From assembly GCA_002702655.1 (NCBI GenBank), contig PABB01000080.1, positions 1 through 64,000 on the forward strand: 64,000 bases of DNA. Reading direction: 5' to 3'. The stretch comes from Planctomycetaceae bacterium (GTDB taxonomy: Bacteria > Planctomycetota > Planctomycetia > Pirellulales > Lacipirellulaceae). Position numbers and translations under genes: made by a program. The notes under the pieces are model-generated. The model had not been told where the DNA came from, ran no database searches, and was given only the letters and a program-made list of their open reading frames with translations. Shown here in pieces: positions 44,953 to 53,256 of this stretch (position 1 is the stretch's first letter; each line of letters opens with the position of its first letter).

Positions 44953-46664
44953 CCGAGTTGCATGTCGTCGACAAGGTCGTGATCGTCGCCTACTTGTTGG
45001 GCATCACGTTGCTGGGCGCGTGGGCGGCGCGGCGGGTGAAGGACTCCAGCGATTTCTTCATGCCCCGCCGGTTCGGCAAGGCGATGATGATCTTCAACGC
45101 CTTTGGCACCGGCACCGCCGCCGATCAGGCCGTGCCCGTGGCCGCCAAGACGTTTCAGCAGGGGCTGAGCGGCATTTGGTGGAGCTGGCTGTGGCTGCCG
45201 GCCACGCCGTTCTATTGGCTGATCGCGCCGGTCATGCGGCGACTGCGGGCCACGACCACCGCCGACGCCTACACGCTGCGGTTCGGGCCCAGCGTGGGCG
45301 TGCTGTTCGCGCTAGTGGGAATTGTGGGCCTGTCGGTGAAGATTGGGCTGATGCTCAAGGGCGCTGGCGAAATGATCGAGTCGGCCACAGGCGGCGCCTA
45401 CGCGGCCGACGCGGCGATCCTGGTGATCACCGTGCTGTTTGTCATTTACGGCACGGCCGGCGGACTCGCCGCGGCGATTATCACCGACTACGTGCAGGGC
45501 ATCCTCACGCTGGTGTTTTCGTTCATGCTATTGCCCTTCGTACTGCATGCGGTGGGGGGATTGGCGGGGGCCAAGGCGACCATTAATGATCCGCAGATGC
45601 TACGGCTGATGGTTCCGGGGGAGATTGGGCCGTTCTTCGTGGCGATGTATGCGCTGCAGGCGCTGATTGGGATTGTGGCCCAGCCATTCATCATGGGCGT
45701 GTGCGCCGCGGGCCGCACGGAGATGGACGGCCGCGTGGGGTTCATGGTCGGCAACCTGGTCAAGCGGCTGTGCACGATGGCGTGGTGCATCACGGCGCTG
45801 GCCGCGGTGGCCTGGTACATGCAGCGCGACGTGCCGCTGAGTGACATCAATCCCGATCATGTGTACGGCGACGTGGCCAACGCGTTTCTGCCGACGGTGA
45901 TGCCGGGACTGTTGGGGATTTTTCTGGCGGCGCTGTTGGCTTCGGCGATGAGTTCCTGCGACGCGTTTATGATTTCCTCGTCGGGACTGTTCACGACCAA
46001 CGTCTACAAACCGCTGGTCGCGGGCCGCGGCGAGAAGCACTATCTGCTGGTGGGGCGGGCGGCGGCGCTGGCGGTGGTGGCCGGCGGGTTGGCGTTTGCG
46101 TTCTGGGCCGAGAACGTGATTCACGCGCTGAATATTTGGCTGCGGATTGCGCCGATGATGGGCATCGCGTTCTGGCTGGGGTTGTTCTGGCGCCGCACGA
46201 CGACTGCCGGGGCGTGGGCGGCGACGCTGACCGGGTTTGCCGCGTGGTGGGCGACCGCGCAACAGCGGGTCGTGCAGTGGGCGGCTGAGTTGCCGGTTGC
46301 CGAGTCGCTGACGCTGGTCACGCAAACGGCCAAGGGCCCGGCCCTCCGCGAGCCGTGGGTGATCCTCTTCTACACCGTGGCGTCGCTCGCCGCGGGGGTT
46401 GTCGTGAGCCTGGTGACCCAGCCTGCCGATGCCGAGAAGCTGGAACGGTTTTACGGCCTGATCCGCACGCCGGTGGCCGACGACGAACCGCCGGCGCACG
46501 ACTGTCGGTTGCCGCAGGGCGTGCAACCGGCGCCGCGGCGGTTGCTGGTGGGCGCGGGCGGTTTGGAGATCCTGCGCCCCTCGCGCACCTCCGTAGTCGG
46601 CTTCCTCGCCGGTTGCGCGGGCGTGGTCGCGTTGGTGGGGGGATTTTGGCTGCTGGTGATGTGA
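44949..46664 (+). CDS. Sodium:solute symporter (SSS family), second copy
   Basis: 571 residues with about 13 membrane helices beginning at residue 9 (KVVIVAYLLGITLLGAWAA). SSS landmarks: FNAFGTGTAADQAVPVAAKT (TM2), IYGTAGGLAAAIITDYVQG (TM5-6), ALLASAMSSCDAFMISSSGL (TM8-9, Na2 serines). A cytoplasmic stretch of about 50 residues precedes the last helix. Start and preceding stop overlap by 4 bases, so it is translationally coupled with the DUF6807 gene, an association that suggests joint handling of one substrate. It differs from the symporter at 5151, so another ligand is likely. Confidence 0.92.
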   Translation: MTELHVVDKVVIVAYLLGITLLGAWAARRVKDSSDFFMPRRFGKAMMIFNAFGTGTAADQAVPVAAKTFQQGLSGIWWSWLWLPATPFYWLIAPVMRRLRATTTADAYTLRFGPSVGVLFALVGIVGLSVKIGLMLKGAGEMIESATGGAYAADAAILVITVLFVIYGTAGGLAAAIITDYVQGILTLVFSFMLLPFVLHAVGGLAGAKATINDPQMLRLMVPGEIGPFFVAMYALQALIGIVAQPFIMGVCAAGRTEMDGRVGFMVGNLVKRLCTMAWCITALAAVAWYMQRDVPLSDINPDHVYGDVANAFLPTVMPGLLGIFLAALLASAMSSCDAFMISSSGLFTTNVYKPLVAGRGEKHYLLVGRAAALAVVAGGLAFAFWAENVIHALNIWLRIAPMMGIAFWLGLFWRRTTTAGAWAATLTGFAAWWATAQQRVVQWAAELPVAESLTLVTQTAKGPALREPWVILFYTVASLAAGVVVSLVTQPADAEKLERFYGLIRTPVADDEPPAHDCRLPQGVQPAPRRLLVGAGGLEILRPSRTSVVGFLAGCAGVVALVGGFWLLVM

Positions 46665-47053
46665 GACAGCGGGCTGTCAGCTATCGGTTGTCAGCTGTCA
46701 GCCAGAAGGGCTGGCTGGGACACCAGTCGCTGCGCGGCCCCGTCGAACCTCGTGCGTGTTCGTGCGAAGGGCTCAGCGGAGCCTCGGCCTCCCGCAAGCT
46801 TGCGCGGCCGACGCGGATAGCCATTTCCTACTAGAAATCAGCGGTTTTCGGGAACAAAACTGCGTTTGTGAGGAAATCTTCACGGAAGTGCGTCGCTGCC
46901 GTTGCATGGTGAGGGGGATTGCATGCGGCTTTGCGGACTTCTATTGCAGTTTCGCTTCCTTGATGGGCCGCCGCGCTGCAGCGTATCCTGAATGAGTGAA
47001 AGGCCTTACGCTGGGCTTTGCTGCGCCTCGTCTTGCGGAATTGGGGTTCTCCT
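46665..47053. other. 390-base gap with GCTGTCAG repeats, no gene
   Basis: GCTGTCAGCTATCGGTTGTC units lie at about 46675-46700, and a CTCAGCGGAGCCTCGGCC fragment of a dispersed repeat at about 46770. The segment 46830-46880 is comparatively AT-rich and may hold the promoter of the DUF3826/pectate lyase unit; no boxes can be assigned safely. Confidence 0.4.
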
Positions 47054-47686
47054 GTGTGGCGGTTGCTGACTGTCGTGCCCGTGCTGTTTGTCTGCGCCAG
47101 CGCGGTGCTGGCCGCGTCGCCGCCGGCCGCGGAGCCTCAGCCCGACCCCCAGTACGAGCGTGTGATTGCCGAGCGGGCGGCCAAGATCGTGGCGCCGCTG
47201 GAGCTGGCTGACGCCGAGCAGGCCGCACGGGTCGCGGGGCTGATTGCCGATCAATACCGCAGCCTGAGCGCGTTGCATGCCCGTCGCGACGCGCTGCGCG
47301 CCGCTGGCGATCAGGACGATGCAGGCCGGCAGGCGGCGCTGCAGGCGATCGCCGTCGAGCAGTACCAATTGCACCGCGGCTACTTGGCACGCCTGGCGGC
47401 CGAGTTGCCCGCGGCGCAGATCGATCAGATCAAAGACGGCATGACCTACGGCGTGGTTGCCGGCACGTACGGCCGGTACCTGCAGCTGCTGCCGGAGCTG
47501 ACGCCGGACGAACGCCGGCAGATCAAGGCGTGGCTGATTGAAGCGCGGGAGTATGCCATGGACGGCGGCTCCTCAGAAGAAAAACACGGCTGGTTCCGCA
47601 AGTACAAGGGGCGGATCACCAATTACTTATCCCAACGGGGCTACGATCTGGCCGCGGCCGAACAACGGCTTGCCGAAGGCGAATGA
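47054..47686 (+). CDS. DUF3826 protein, secreted
   Basis: 210 residues from the GTG at 47054, which starts a signal peptide (MWRLLTVVPVLFVCASAVLA|AS); a TTG 12 codons upstream is also in frame. The mature protein is mostly helical and matches DUF3826: YERVIAERAAKIVAPLEL, VAGLIADQYRSLSALHARRD, QIDQIKDGMTYGVVAGTYG and KHGWFRKYKGRITNYLSQRGYD. Family members lie beside pectate lyases and other pectin enzymes in Bacteroidetes and planctomycetes; the role is unknown. The pectate lyase gene follows after 73 bases. Confidence 0.8.
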   Translation: MWRLLTVVPVLFVCASAVLAASPPAAEPQPDPQYERVIAERAAKIVAPLELADAEQAARVAGLIADQYRSLSALHARRDALRAAGDQDDAGRQAALQAIAVEQYQLHRGYLARLAAELPAAQIDQIKDGMTYGVVAGTYGRYLQLLPELTPDERRQIKAWLIEAREYAMDGGSSEEKHGWFRKYKGRITNYLSQRGYDLAAAEQRLAEGE

Positions 47687-47759
47687 CGCGCCGGAACGTT
47701 GGCTCTGTCACCATGAAATCGAAGATGCGGTCCGGGTAACGCTCGGGCCGACGCTCTCC

Positions 47760-49481
47760 ATGAACAATCGCAAGTTCTTTCTCGTCGCCGTCGGCGTGGT
47801 CGCGTTGGCGAGTTGTCTGGTTGCGCCGGTGCGGGCGCAGTATCCCACGATCACGCCGGACGTCGCGGCCGAATCACAGCGTCGGCACGCCGCGATGCAG
47901 CGGCGCTCGGACGAAGCGTGGCAGCGGGCGTTGCCGCTGGTTCAGCAGGGCGAAACCCAGGGCAAGCCGTATCTGCCGGGCGCTCGCAAGCCGGGCGATT
48001 TGCCGCAGGCGTCGTTGCCGGCCTTTCCTGGCGCTCAGGGCGGGGGCATGTACAGCCACGGCGGCCGCGGCGGCAAGGTGTACGTGGTGACCAACCTGAA
48101 CGATCGCGGCCCGGGCAGCTTTCGCGCGGCGCTGGAGGCGGGCGGCCCCCGGTTTGTCGTGTTCAACGTGGCCGGGATTATCGAGCTGAGCGAGCGGATC
48201 GTCGTGCGGGCGCCGTACCTGACGATCGACGGCAGCAGCGCCCCGGGGGACGGGGTCTGCATCGCCGGCGACACGGTGGAGATCGACACCCACGATGTGA
48301 TTATTCGTCACATGCGGTTCCGCCGCGGGGCCACCTGGGTCGGCGATCGCAACGACTCGATCGGCGGCAACCCGGTGGGCAACATCATGGTCGATCACGT
48401 CTCGGCCAGTTGGGGCCTGGACGAAAACATGTCGATGTACCGGCATATGTACCAGCCGCCGGACGGCGGGCCGGAGCTGAAGCTCCCCACGGTGAACATC
48501 ACGATTCAAAATTCGATCTTCAGCGAGGGGCTGGATACCTACAACCACGCGTTCGGCAGCACGATTGGCGGCTACAACAGCACGTTCCACCACAACCTGT
48601 GGGCGTGCAACACGGGCCGCAATCCCAGCGTGGGAATGATTTACGACTTCACCTTCGCCAACAACGTGGTGTTCAACTGGCGGCATCGCACGATCGACGG
48701 CGGCGACCATCGCAGCTTCTACAACGTGATCAACAACTACTTCAAGCCGGGGCCGGCGACGCCCGCGGATCGGCCGATCGCGTATCGGATTCTCAAGCCC
48801 GAGAAGCGCCGCAGTCCGTACTTCAATCTCGATTTCGGCAAGGCGTACGTCGCCGGCAACGTGGTCGAGGGCAGCGACCGCGTGACGCGCGACAACTGGG
48901 ACGGCGGCGTGCAGGTGGAAGACGACGACATGGTGCCCAGCGCGGATTTGATGACCACCAAGGAAGCCCGCAAGCAGGGCGGACCGCTGACCGGCGACGC
49001 GCGGCGCGAAGAGGCGGCCAAGCGGCGCGAAACCGTGCTCGCCGAGGTGCGCTCTGACGCCCCCTACCCGCATTCGTATCTGACAATCCAGTCGGCGGCC
49101 GAGGCGTATGACTTCGTGCTGGCCAACGTCGGCGCCACGTTGCCGCGTCGCGATCCGGTCGACGAGCGCGTGGTCAACATGGTCCGCACGGGCGAGGTCA
49201 CCTACGCCGAGGGCAAGGGGATCATCACCGACATTGAGCAAGTGGGCGGGTATCCCGACTATGCCGGCGAGCCGTACGCCGACGCCGACAGCGACGGGAT
49301 GCCCGACGCGTGGGAGACGGCCCACGGGCTCGACCCCCGCAATGCCGACGACGCGGCAGGCGATCGCAACGGCGACGGCTACACGCACATCGAAGATTTT
49401 CTATACGGGCTGGACCCCAACACGCTGTACGCCCCATGGGCGACTCCGCAGACGTATGAAGATTTGTTTTGGAAGTACTGA
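47760..49481 (+). CDS. Pectate lyase-like polysaccharide lyase (PL1 type), secreted
   Basis: 573 residues from the ATG at 47760 with signal peptide MNNRKFFLVAVGVVALAS...VRA|QY. The parallel beta-helix of pectate lyases is visible: FPGAQGGGMYSHGGRGGKVY, VTNLNDRGPGSFRAAL, VVFNVAGIIEL, DVIIRHMRFRRG, MVDHVSASWGLDENMSMYR and FSEGLDTYNHAFGSTIGGYN. The C-terminus carries a dockerin-like calcium site (DADSDGMPDAWETAHGLDP, DRNGDGYTHIEDFLYGLDP). It should cleave polygalacturonate by beta-elimination and is the strongest marker that this island targets pectin. Confidence 0.9.
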   Translation: MNNRKFFLVAVGVVALASCLVAPVRAQYPTITPDVAAESQRRHAAMQRRSDEAWQRALPLVQQGETQGKPYLPGARKPGDLPQASLPAFPGAQGGGMYSHGGRGGKVYVVTNLNDRGPGSFRAALEAGGPRFVVFNVAGIIELSERIVVRAPYLTIDGSSAPGDGVCIAGDTVEIDTHDVIIRHMRFRRGATWVGDRNDSIGGNPVGNIMVDHVSASWGLDENMSMYRHMYQPPDGGPELKLPTVNITIQNSIFSEGLDTYNHAFGSTIGGYNSTFHHNLWACNTGRNPSVGMIYDFTFANNVVFNWRHRTIDGGDHRSFYNVINNYFKPGPATPADRPIAYRILKPEKRRSPYFNLDFGKAYVAGNVVEGSDRVTRDNWDGGVQVEDDDMVPSADLMTTKEARKQGGPLTGDARREEAAKRRETVLAEVRSDAPYPHSYLTIQSAAEAYDFVLANVGATLPRRDPVDERVVNMVRTGEVTYAEGKGIITDIEQVGGYPDYAGEPYADADSDGMPDAWETAHGLDPRNADDAAGDRNGDGYTHIEDFLYGLDPNTLYAPWATPQTYEDLFWKY

Positions 49482-49547
49482 TTTGGCGCCCCGCCGCCAT
49501 CCCGGGCCGCGTGGCGGCCCGGTTACTTGGCCCGCGTGACTGAATCC

Positions 49548-50843
49548 ATGGACCGTCTCACTGCCACTTACCTGATTGAAACGCCCGGCGACGCCGACGC
49601 CGCGGCGGCTGCGCTGGCCGGCGAGCAATCGTCGGGTACGTTTGTGGCGGTGCCGGGCGAGACGGCCGAGTTGAAGCAGCGGTTCGCGGCCCGCGTGGAA
49701 GAGGTGCAACTGCTGGAGGCAGTCGACGAGCCCAGCCTGCCGGGCAGTCGCGGCAGCGACACGGGGCGGTTCCAGCGGGCGCATGTCCGCGTGTCGTGGT
49801 CGGTGGAGAACTTCGGCTACAACCTGCCCGCGATCATTTCCACTGTGCAGGGCAACTTGTACGAGCTGCCGCACTTCTCGGGGTTGCGGCTGGTCGATGT
49901 GGATTTTCCCGCGTCGTTTGCCGAGCACTTCGCCGGCCCGCGGTTTGGCGTCGCGGGCACTCGGCGGCTGACTGGCGTGAGCGAGCGACCGCTGATTGGC
50001 ACCATCATCAAACCGAGCGTCGGCCTCACTCCCGCCGACACGGCGGCGCTGGTGCGTCAGGTGGTCGAGGCGGGCGTCGACTTCGTCAAAGACGACGAAC
50101 TGATGGCCGACCCGCCGCATGCGCGGTTCGACGACCGCGTCGAGCAGGTCATGCGCGTGGTCAACGATCACGCCGACCGAACGGGCAAACAGGTGATGGT
50201 CGCGCTGAACGTGACCGACGAACTCGACCGCATGCTGGCCCACTACGACACGATCGTGCGGCATGGCGGCACGTGCGCCATGGTCAGCCTCAACAGCGTG
50301 GGGCTCGCCGGCGTCAAGCGACTGTGCGACGCGGGGCAGTTGGCCATCCACGGCCATCGTAACGGGTGGGGCATGCTCACCCGGCATCCGGCGCTGGGCA
50401 TGGACTTCACCGCGTACCAAAAGCTGTGGCGGCTGGCGGGGGTCGATCAGATCCACGTGAACGGCATCGCCAACAAGTTCTGGGAGACGGACGATTCGGT
50501 CGTGCGCTCGATCGAAGCGTGTCGCACGCCGCTGTTGGGCGGCATGCAGGTGCTGCCGGTCGTCTCGTCGGGGCAATGGGGCGGGCAGGCGCCGGAGACC
50601 TACCGCCGCACGCAAACCACCGATCTGCTGTACATGGCCGGCGGGGGGATCATGGCTCACCCCGACGGGCCTGCGGGGGGCGTGGCGGCGCTGCACGACG
50701 CGTGGCGGCTGGCCGCCGAGGGGCTCACCCTGGAGGCGGCGTGTCAGCAGTCGACTCCGCTGCGCCGCGCCGCGGAGAAGTTTGGCGGCTTGAAGAATCT
50801 CCCGCAGTCCGGCAGTGCGCCGGCGGAGGTCGCCGCACGATGA
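49548..50843 (+). CDS. RuBisCO-like protein (form IV), sugar-acid phosphate enzyme
   Basis: 431 residues from the ATG at 49548. It keeps the RuBisCO large-subunit active-site scaffold: GTIIKPSVGL (Lys155), the carbamylation and Mg site DFVKDDE (Lys181, Asp183, Glu184), HGHRNGWGM, QIHVNGIANKF and the phosphate loop MAGGGIMAHPDGPAGG. It is not a CO2-fixing form I-III enzyme, as the N-terminal and loop-6 regions differ. The start of the DUF1537 kinase overlaps its stop (ATGA). RLP plus DUF1537 kinase is the arrangement known for 3-oxo-isoapionate 4-phosphate processing (OiaX/OiaC with OiaK) in D-apionate catabolism. That specific function is inferred. Confidence 0.87.
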   Translation: MDRLTATYLIETPGDADAAAAALAGEQSSGTFVAVPGETAELKQRFAARVEEVQLLEAVDEPSLPGSRGSDTGRFQRAHVRVSWSVENFGYNLPAIISTVQGNLYELPHFSGLRLVDVDFPASFAEHFAGPRFGVAGTRRLTGVSERPLIGTIIKPSVGLTPADTAALVRQVVEAGVDFVKDDELMADPPHARFDDRVEQVMRVVNDHADRTGKQVMVALNVTDELDRMLAHYDTIVRHGGTCAMVSLNSVGLAGVKRLCDAGQLAIHGHRNGWGMLTRHPALGMDFTAYQKLWRLAGVDQIHVNGIANKFWETDDSVVRSIEACRTPLLGGMQVLPVVSSGQWGGQAPETYRRTQTTDLLYMAGGGIMAHPDGPAGGVAALHDAWRLAAEGLTLEAACQQSTPLRRAAEKFGGLKNLPQSGSAPAEVAAR

Positions 50844-52213
50844 GCGATCTGTTGCTGGCCTACTATGCCGACGATTTGACCGGCGCGACCGACGCCCTGG
50901 AGCAGCTCGCGACCGCTGGCGTGCGGACGACGCTATTTCTGGAGAAGCCGGACGCGACGATGCTGAAGCTCGCCGCGGGGGCCCAGGCGATCGGCATCGC
51001 CGGCGCCACGCGCGCCCTGCCGGCCGATGCGCTGGAAGCGCAACTGCGACCGGCGCTGGCGACGCTCAGTTGGTTGCGGCCGCGGCACATTCACTACAAG
51101 ACTTGCTCGACGTTTGATTCGTCGCCGGCGCGCGGCAGCATCGGTCGGGCGCTGGACGTGGCTCGCGACGCGTGTCGTCCGCGGCTGACGGCGGTCCTGG
51201 GGGGCAGCCCGCCGTTGGGCCGGTATTGCGCGTTCGGGAATTTGTTCGCCACCGAAAACGTCGGCGGCGCCGGCGCCGCACACCGGCTCGATCGGCACCC
51301 GACGGTCAGTTGCCACCCGGCGACGCCGATGGCGGAGAGCGACCTGCGGCGCGTGCTGGCCGCTCAGAGTGACGCCCGCATCGAGTTGTTCGACGTGCGC
51401 CAGTGGCAACGCCCGCACCAGCAGCAGCGCGAGCAACTCGCGCAGTTGCTCGCCGAGGGAGCCGGTGCCGTGCTGTTCGACGCGGTCGAGGACGCGCATC
51501 TGGCGATGTTCGCCGCGCTGGCCGAACAGTACGCCGACGGCCAGTCGCCGGTCGTGTCGATCGGTTCCTCGGGCGTCGAGACGGGGCTGTGCCGCCACTG
51601 GTCCGCCGCGGGGCGGATCTCCGCCGCCAGCGCGTGGCAGCATAACAATGGCGGCGGGCTGCTGGTCGCTTCGGGCAGTTGTTCGCCGGTGACCGCCGCG
51701 CAGATCGACTGGGCTGCCCGGCATGGTTTTGCCGAGGTGGCGCTGGACGCCCCCGCGCTGGTCGGCGCGGGGCGCGAGCAGGCCGTGGGTCGGGCTGCCG
51801 CCGCCGCGGCCGAGCTGCTGGCGGTCGGGCGCAACGTGGTCGTTCACCTGGCCAAGGGCCCGGCCGACGCCCGCATCGCGGCCACGCAACAGCGAGTCGC
51901 CCCATCTGCCGATACCAAGGGAGGAGACGGCGTCACGGAGACGCTGGGCCGATCGTTGGGCCGGCTCATCGACGAGTGTCTGCAGGCCGCTCCGCCGGCG
52001 CGGGTCTGCCTGGCTGGGGGCGACACGTCGAGCTTTGCGGCCCGGGAACTGGGGATTCAGGCATTGGAAATGACGGGGCCCGCCTCGCCGGGGGCGCCCT
52101 GGTGTCGCGCTTGCGCGCCCACGCGGCGGGCCGATCAGGTGGAATTCATCTTCAAAGGCGGACAAGTCGGGACCGAGGCGTTCTTCGGTTTGCTCGCCAG
52201 CGGGCAGGACTAA
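50840..52213 (+). CDS. DUF1537 four-carbon/sugar acid kinase (OiaK-like)
   Basis: 457 residues. The N-terminal domain begins LLAYYADDLTGATDALEQLA, the sugar-acid-binding signature of the family, followed by HYKTCSTFDSSPARGSIGRA. The C-terminal nucleotide-binding domain shows LVASGSCSPVTAAQI, VVVHLAKGPAD and ARVCLAGGDTSSFAARELGI. DUF1537 kinases phosphorylate keto or hydroxy sugar acids using ATP. The gene overlaps the RuBisCO-like gene by 4 bases, so the kinase product probably is that enzyme's substrate. A short non-conserved patch TRRADQVEF precedes the C-terminal FKGGQVG motif. Substrate is inferred to be 3-oxo-isoapionate or a related acid. Confidence 0.88.
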   Translation: MSDLLLAYYADDLTGATDALEQLATAGVRTTLFLEKPDATMLKLAAGAQAIGIAGATRALPADALEAQLRPALATLSWLRPRHIHYKTCSTFDSSPARGSIGRALDVARDACRPRLTAVLGGSPPLGRYCAFGNLFATENVGGAGAAHRLDRHPTVSCHPATPMAESDLRRVLAAQSDARIELFDVRQWQRPHQQQREQLAQLLAEGAGAVLFDAVEDAHLAMFAALAEQYADGQSPVVSIGSSGVETGLCRHWSAAGRISAASAWQHNNGGGLLVASGSCSPVTAAQIDWAARHGFAEVALDAPALVGAGREQAVGRAAAAAAELLAVGRNVVVHLAKGPADARIAATQQRVAPSADTKGGDGVTETLGRSLGRLIDECLQAAPPARVCLAGGDTSSFAARELGIQALEMTGPASPGAPWCRACAPTRRADQVEFIFKGGQVGTEAFFGLLASGQD

Positions 52214-52218
52214 TTATC

Positions 52219-52923
52219 ATGGGCGTTATGGACAAGGCGAACAACCCGCCGCTCGACCGCCGGCACGATCGCAAGGTCGTGGCGATGATTCATACTTCCT
52301 CGACGATGGAGCCGGTGTTCGAACGGCTGCGTCGCGAGAAACATTTGGACGTGGACTTGCTGCACATCACCGACGACTCGGTGATCAGCGACGTGATTGC
52401 CGACGGCTGCCTGTCAGGGGCGGTCTCTGATCGGGTGCGCAAGCACATTGCCGCGGCCGAGGCTGCCGAGGCCGACTACATTCTCGTCACGTGCTCGTCG
52501 ATCGGCGGCGCGGTGGACGAAGCGCAAAAGGTGATGCGCGTGCCGCTGATGCGGGTCGACCAGCCGATGGCCGATCGGGCGATTGGCCTGGGGCGGCGGA
52601 TTGGCGTGCTGGCCACGCTGCAAACCACGATGGATCCGACGTGCAATTTGCTGCGCGATCGGGCGAAGGCCGCCGGCAAGGAGATCGAATTGGTCGCCCG
52701 CGTCTGCAGCGGCGCCTTCGACGCGTTTCTGACGGGGCGGCTCGACGAGCACGACGCCCAGGTGTCGCAGGCTTTGCGCGAGTTGGCTGCCGAGGTCGAC
52801 GTGGTCGTGCTGGCCCAGGCGTCGATGGCGCGGGTGGCCGAATCGCTGCCGGCCGGCGAGATCAAAACGCCCGTGCTTTCCAGCCCCGGATTGGCGATGG
52901 AGCACCTGGCGAGCTTGCTGTAG
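52219..52923 (+). CDS. Aspartate/glutamate/hydantoin racemase-superfamily protein
   Basis: 234 residues from the ATG at 52219, 5 bases after the kinase stop. Motifs: VVAMIHTSSTMEPVFERL, first-half catalytic Cys92 in LVTCSSIGGAVDEA, RIGVLATLQTTMDPT, and VVVLAQASMARVAESLP, where two-cysteine racemases have their second Cys (GCT/GCA). With Gln-Ala-Ser there, a classic two-base racemase mechanism is unlikely; a one-cysteine isomerase, decarboxylase (AMD-like) or hydrolase role is possible. Its position as third gene of the RLP/kinase unit implies a step on the same sugar acid. Confidence 0.82.
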   Translation: MGVMDKANNPPLDRRHDRKVVAMIHTSSTMEPVFERLRREKHLDVDLLHITDDSVISDVIADGCLSGAVSDRVRKHIAAAEAAEADYILVTCSSIGGAVDEAQKVMRVPLMRVDQPMADRAIGLGRRIGVLATLQTTMDPTCNLLRDRAKAAGKEIELVARVCSGAFDAFLTGRLDEHDAQVSQALRELAAEVDVVVLAQASMARVAESLPAGEIKTPVLSSPGLAMEHLASLL

Positions 52924-53256
52924 TCGCCGGCTCGCGAGTCCACAAGCCACGTAGCATGGCCGCTCCGGCCGTGCGATTTCTCGCCTACCGCGTGATCAGA
53001 GGATGACGAAACCGCAGATGCACGCCGATGAACGCCGATGCGTATCACAGGCATGGCGGGCGTTGCTTAAAGCGGCGGCCTTGCAGGACAACTCGTCAGC
53101 CTCGCCAGAACAGCAGACCACCATCCGCGTTTATCTGCGCGCATCTGCGGTTGTATCTCCTCCCTAGTCGAAGCCGCCTTAGCGGCGAGCGTTTCGTTTT
53201 ACACGGCCGGAGCGGCCATGCTACCGCTTGATACCAAGCCAGGCAGAGTTTCCCGC
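52924..53256. repeat. Nested inverted-repeat element of about 275 bp
   Basis: Outer arms at 52951-52975 and 53201-53224 (core ATGGCCGCTCCGGCCGTG and its complement) are the same unit as at 8196-8258. Inner arms are AACCGCAGATGCACGCCGAT (about 53009) and GCGCGCATCTGCGGTTGT (about 53138-53155), the dispersed CCGCGGAT-type repeat in both orientations. No gene is present. The BASS gene starts 32 bases beyond the right arm. Confidence 0.75.

Noticed and set aside
47874-49388. 504-codon minus-strand frame over the pectate lyase
   Set aside because: Antisense to a well-supported beta-helix lyase; no start context and no motif.
49548-50843. True RuBisCO for carbon fixation
   Set aside because: The active-site scaffold is kept, but N-terminal and loop regions diverge and no phosphoribulokinase is near; gene context is sugar-acid catabolism.
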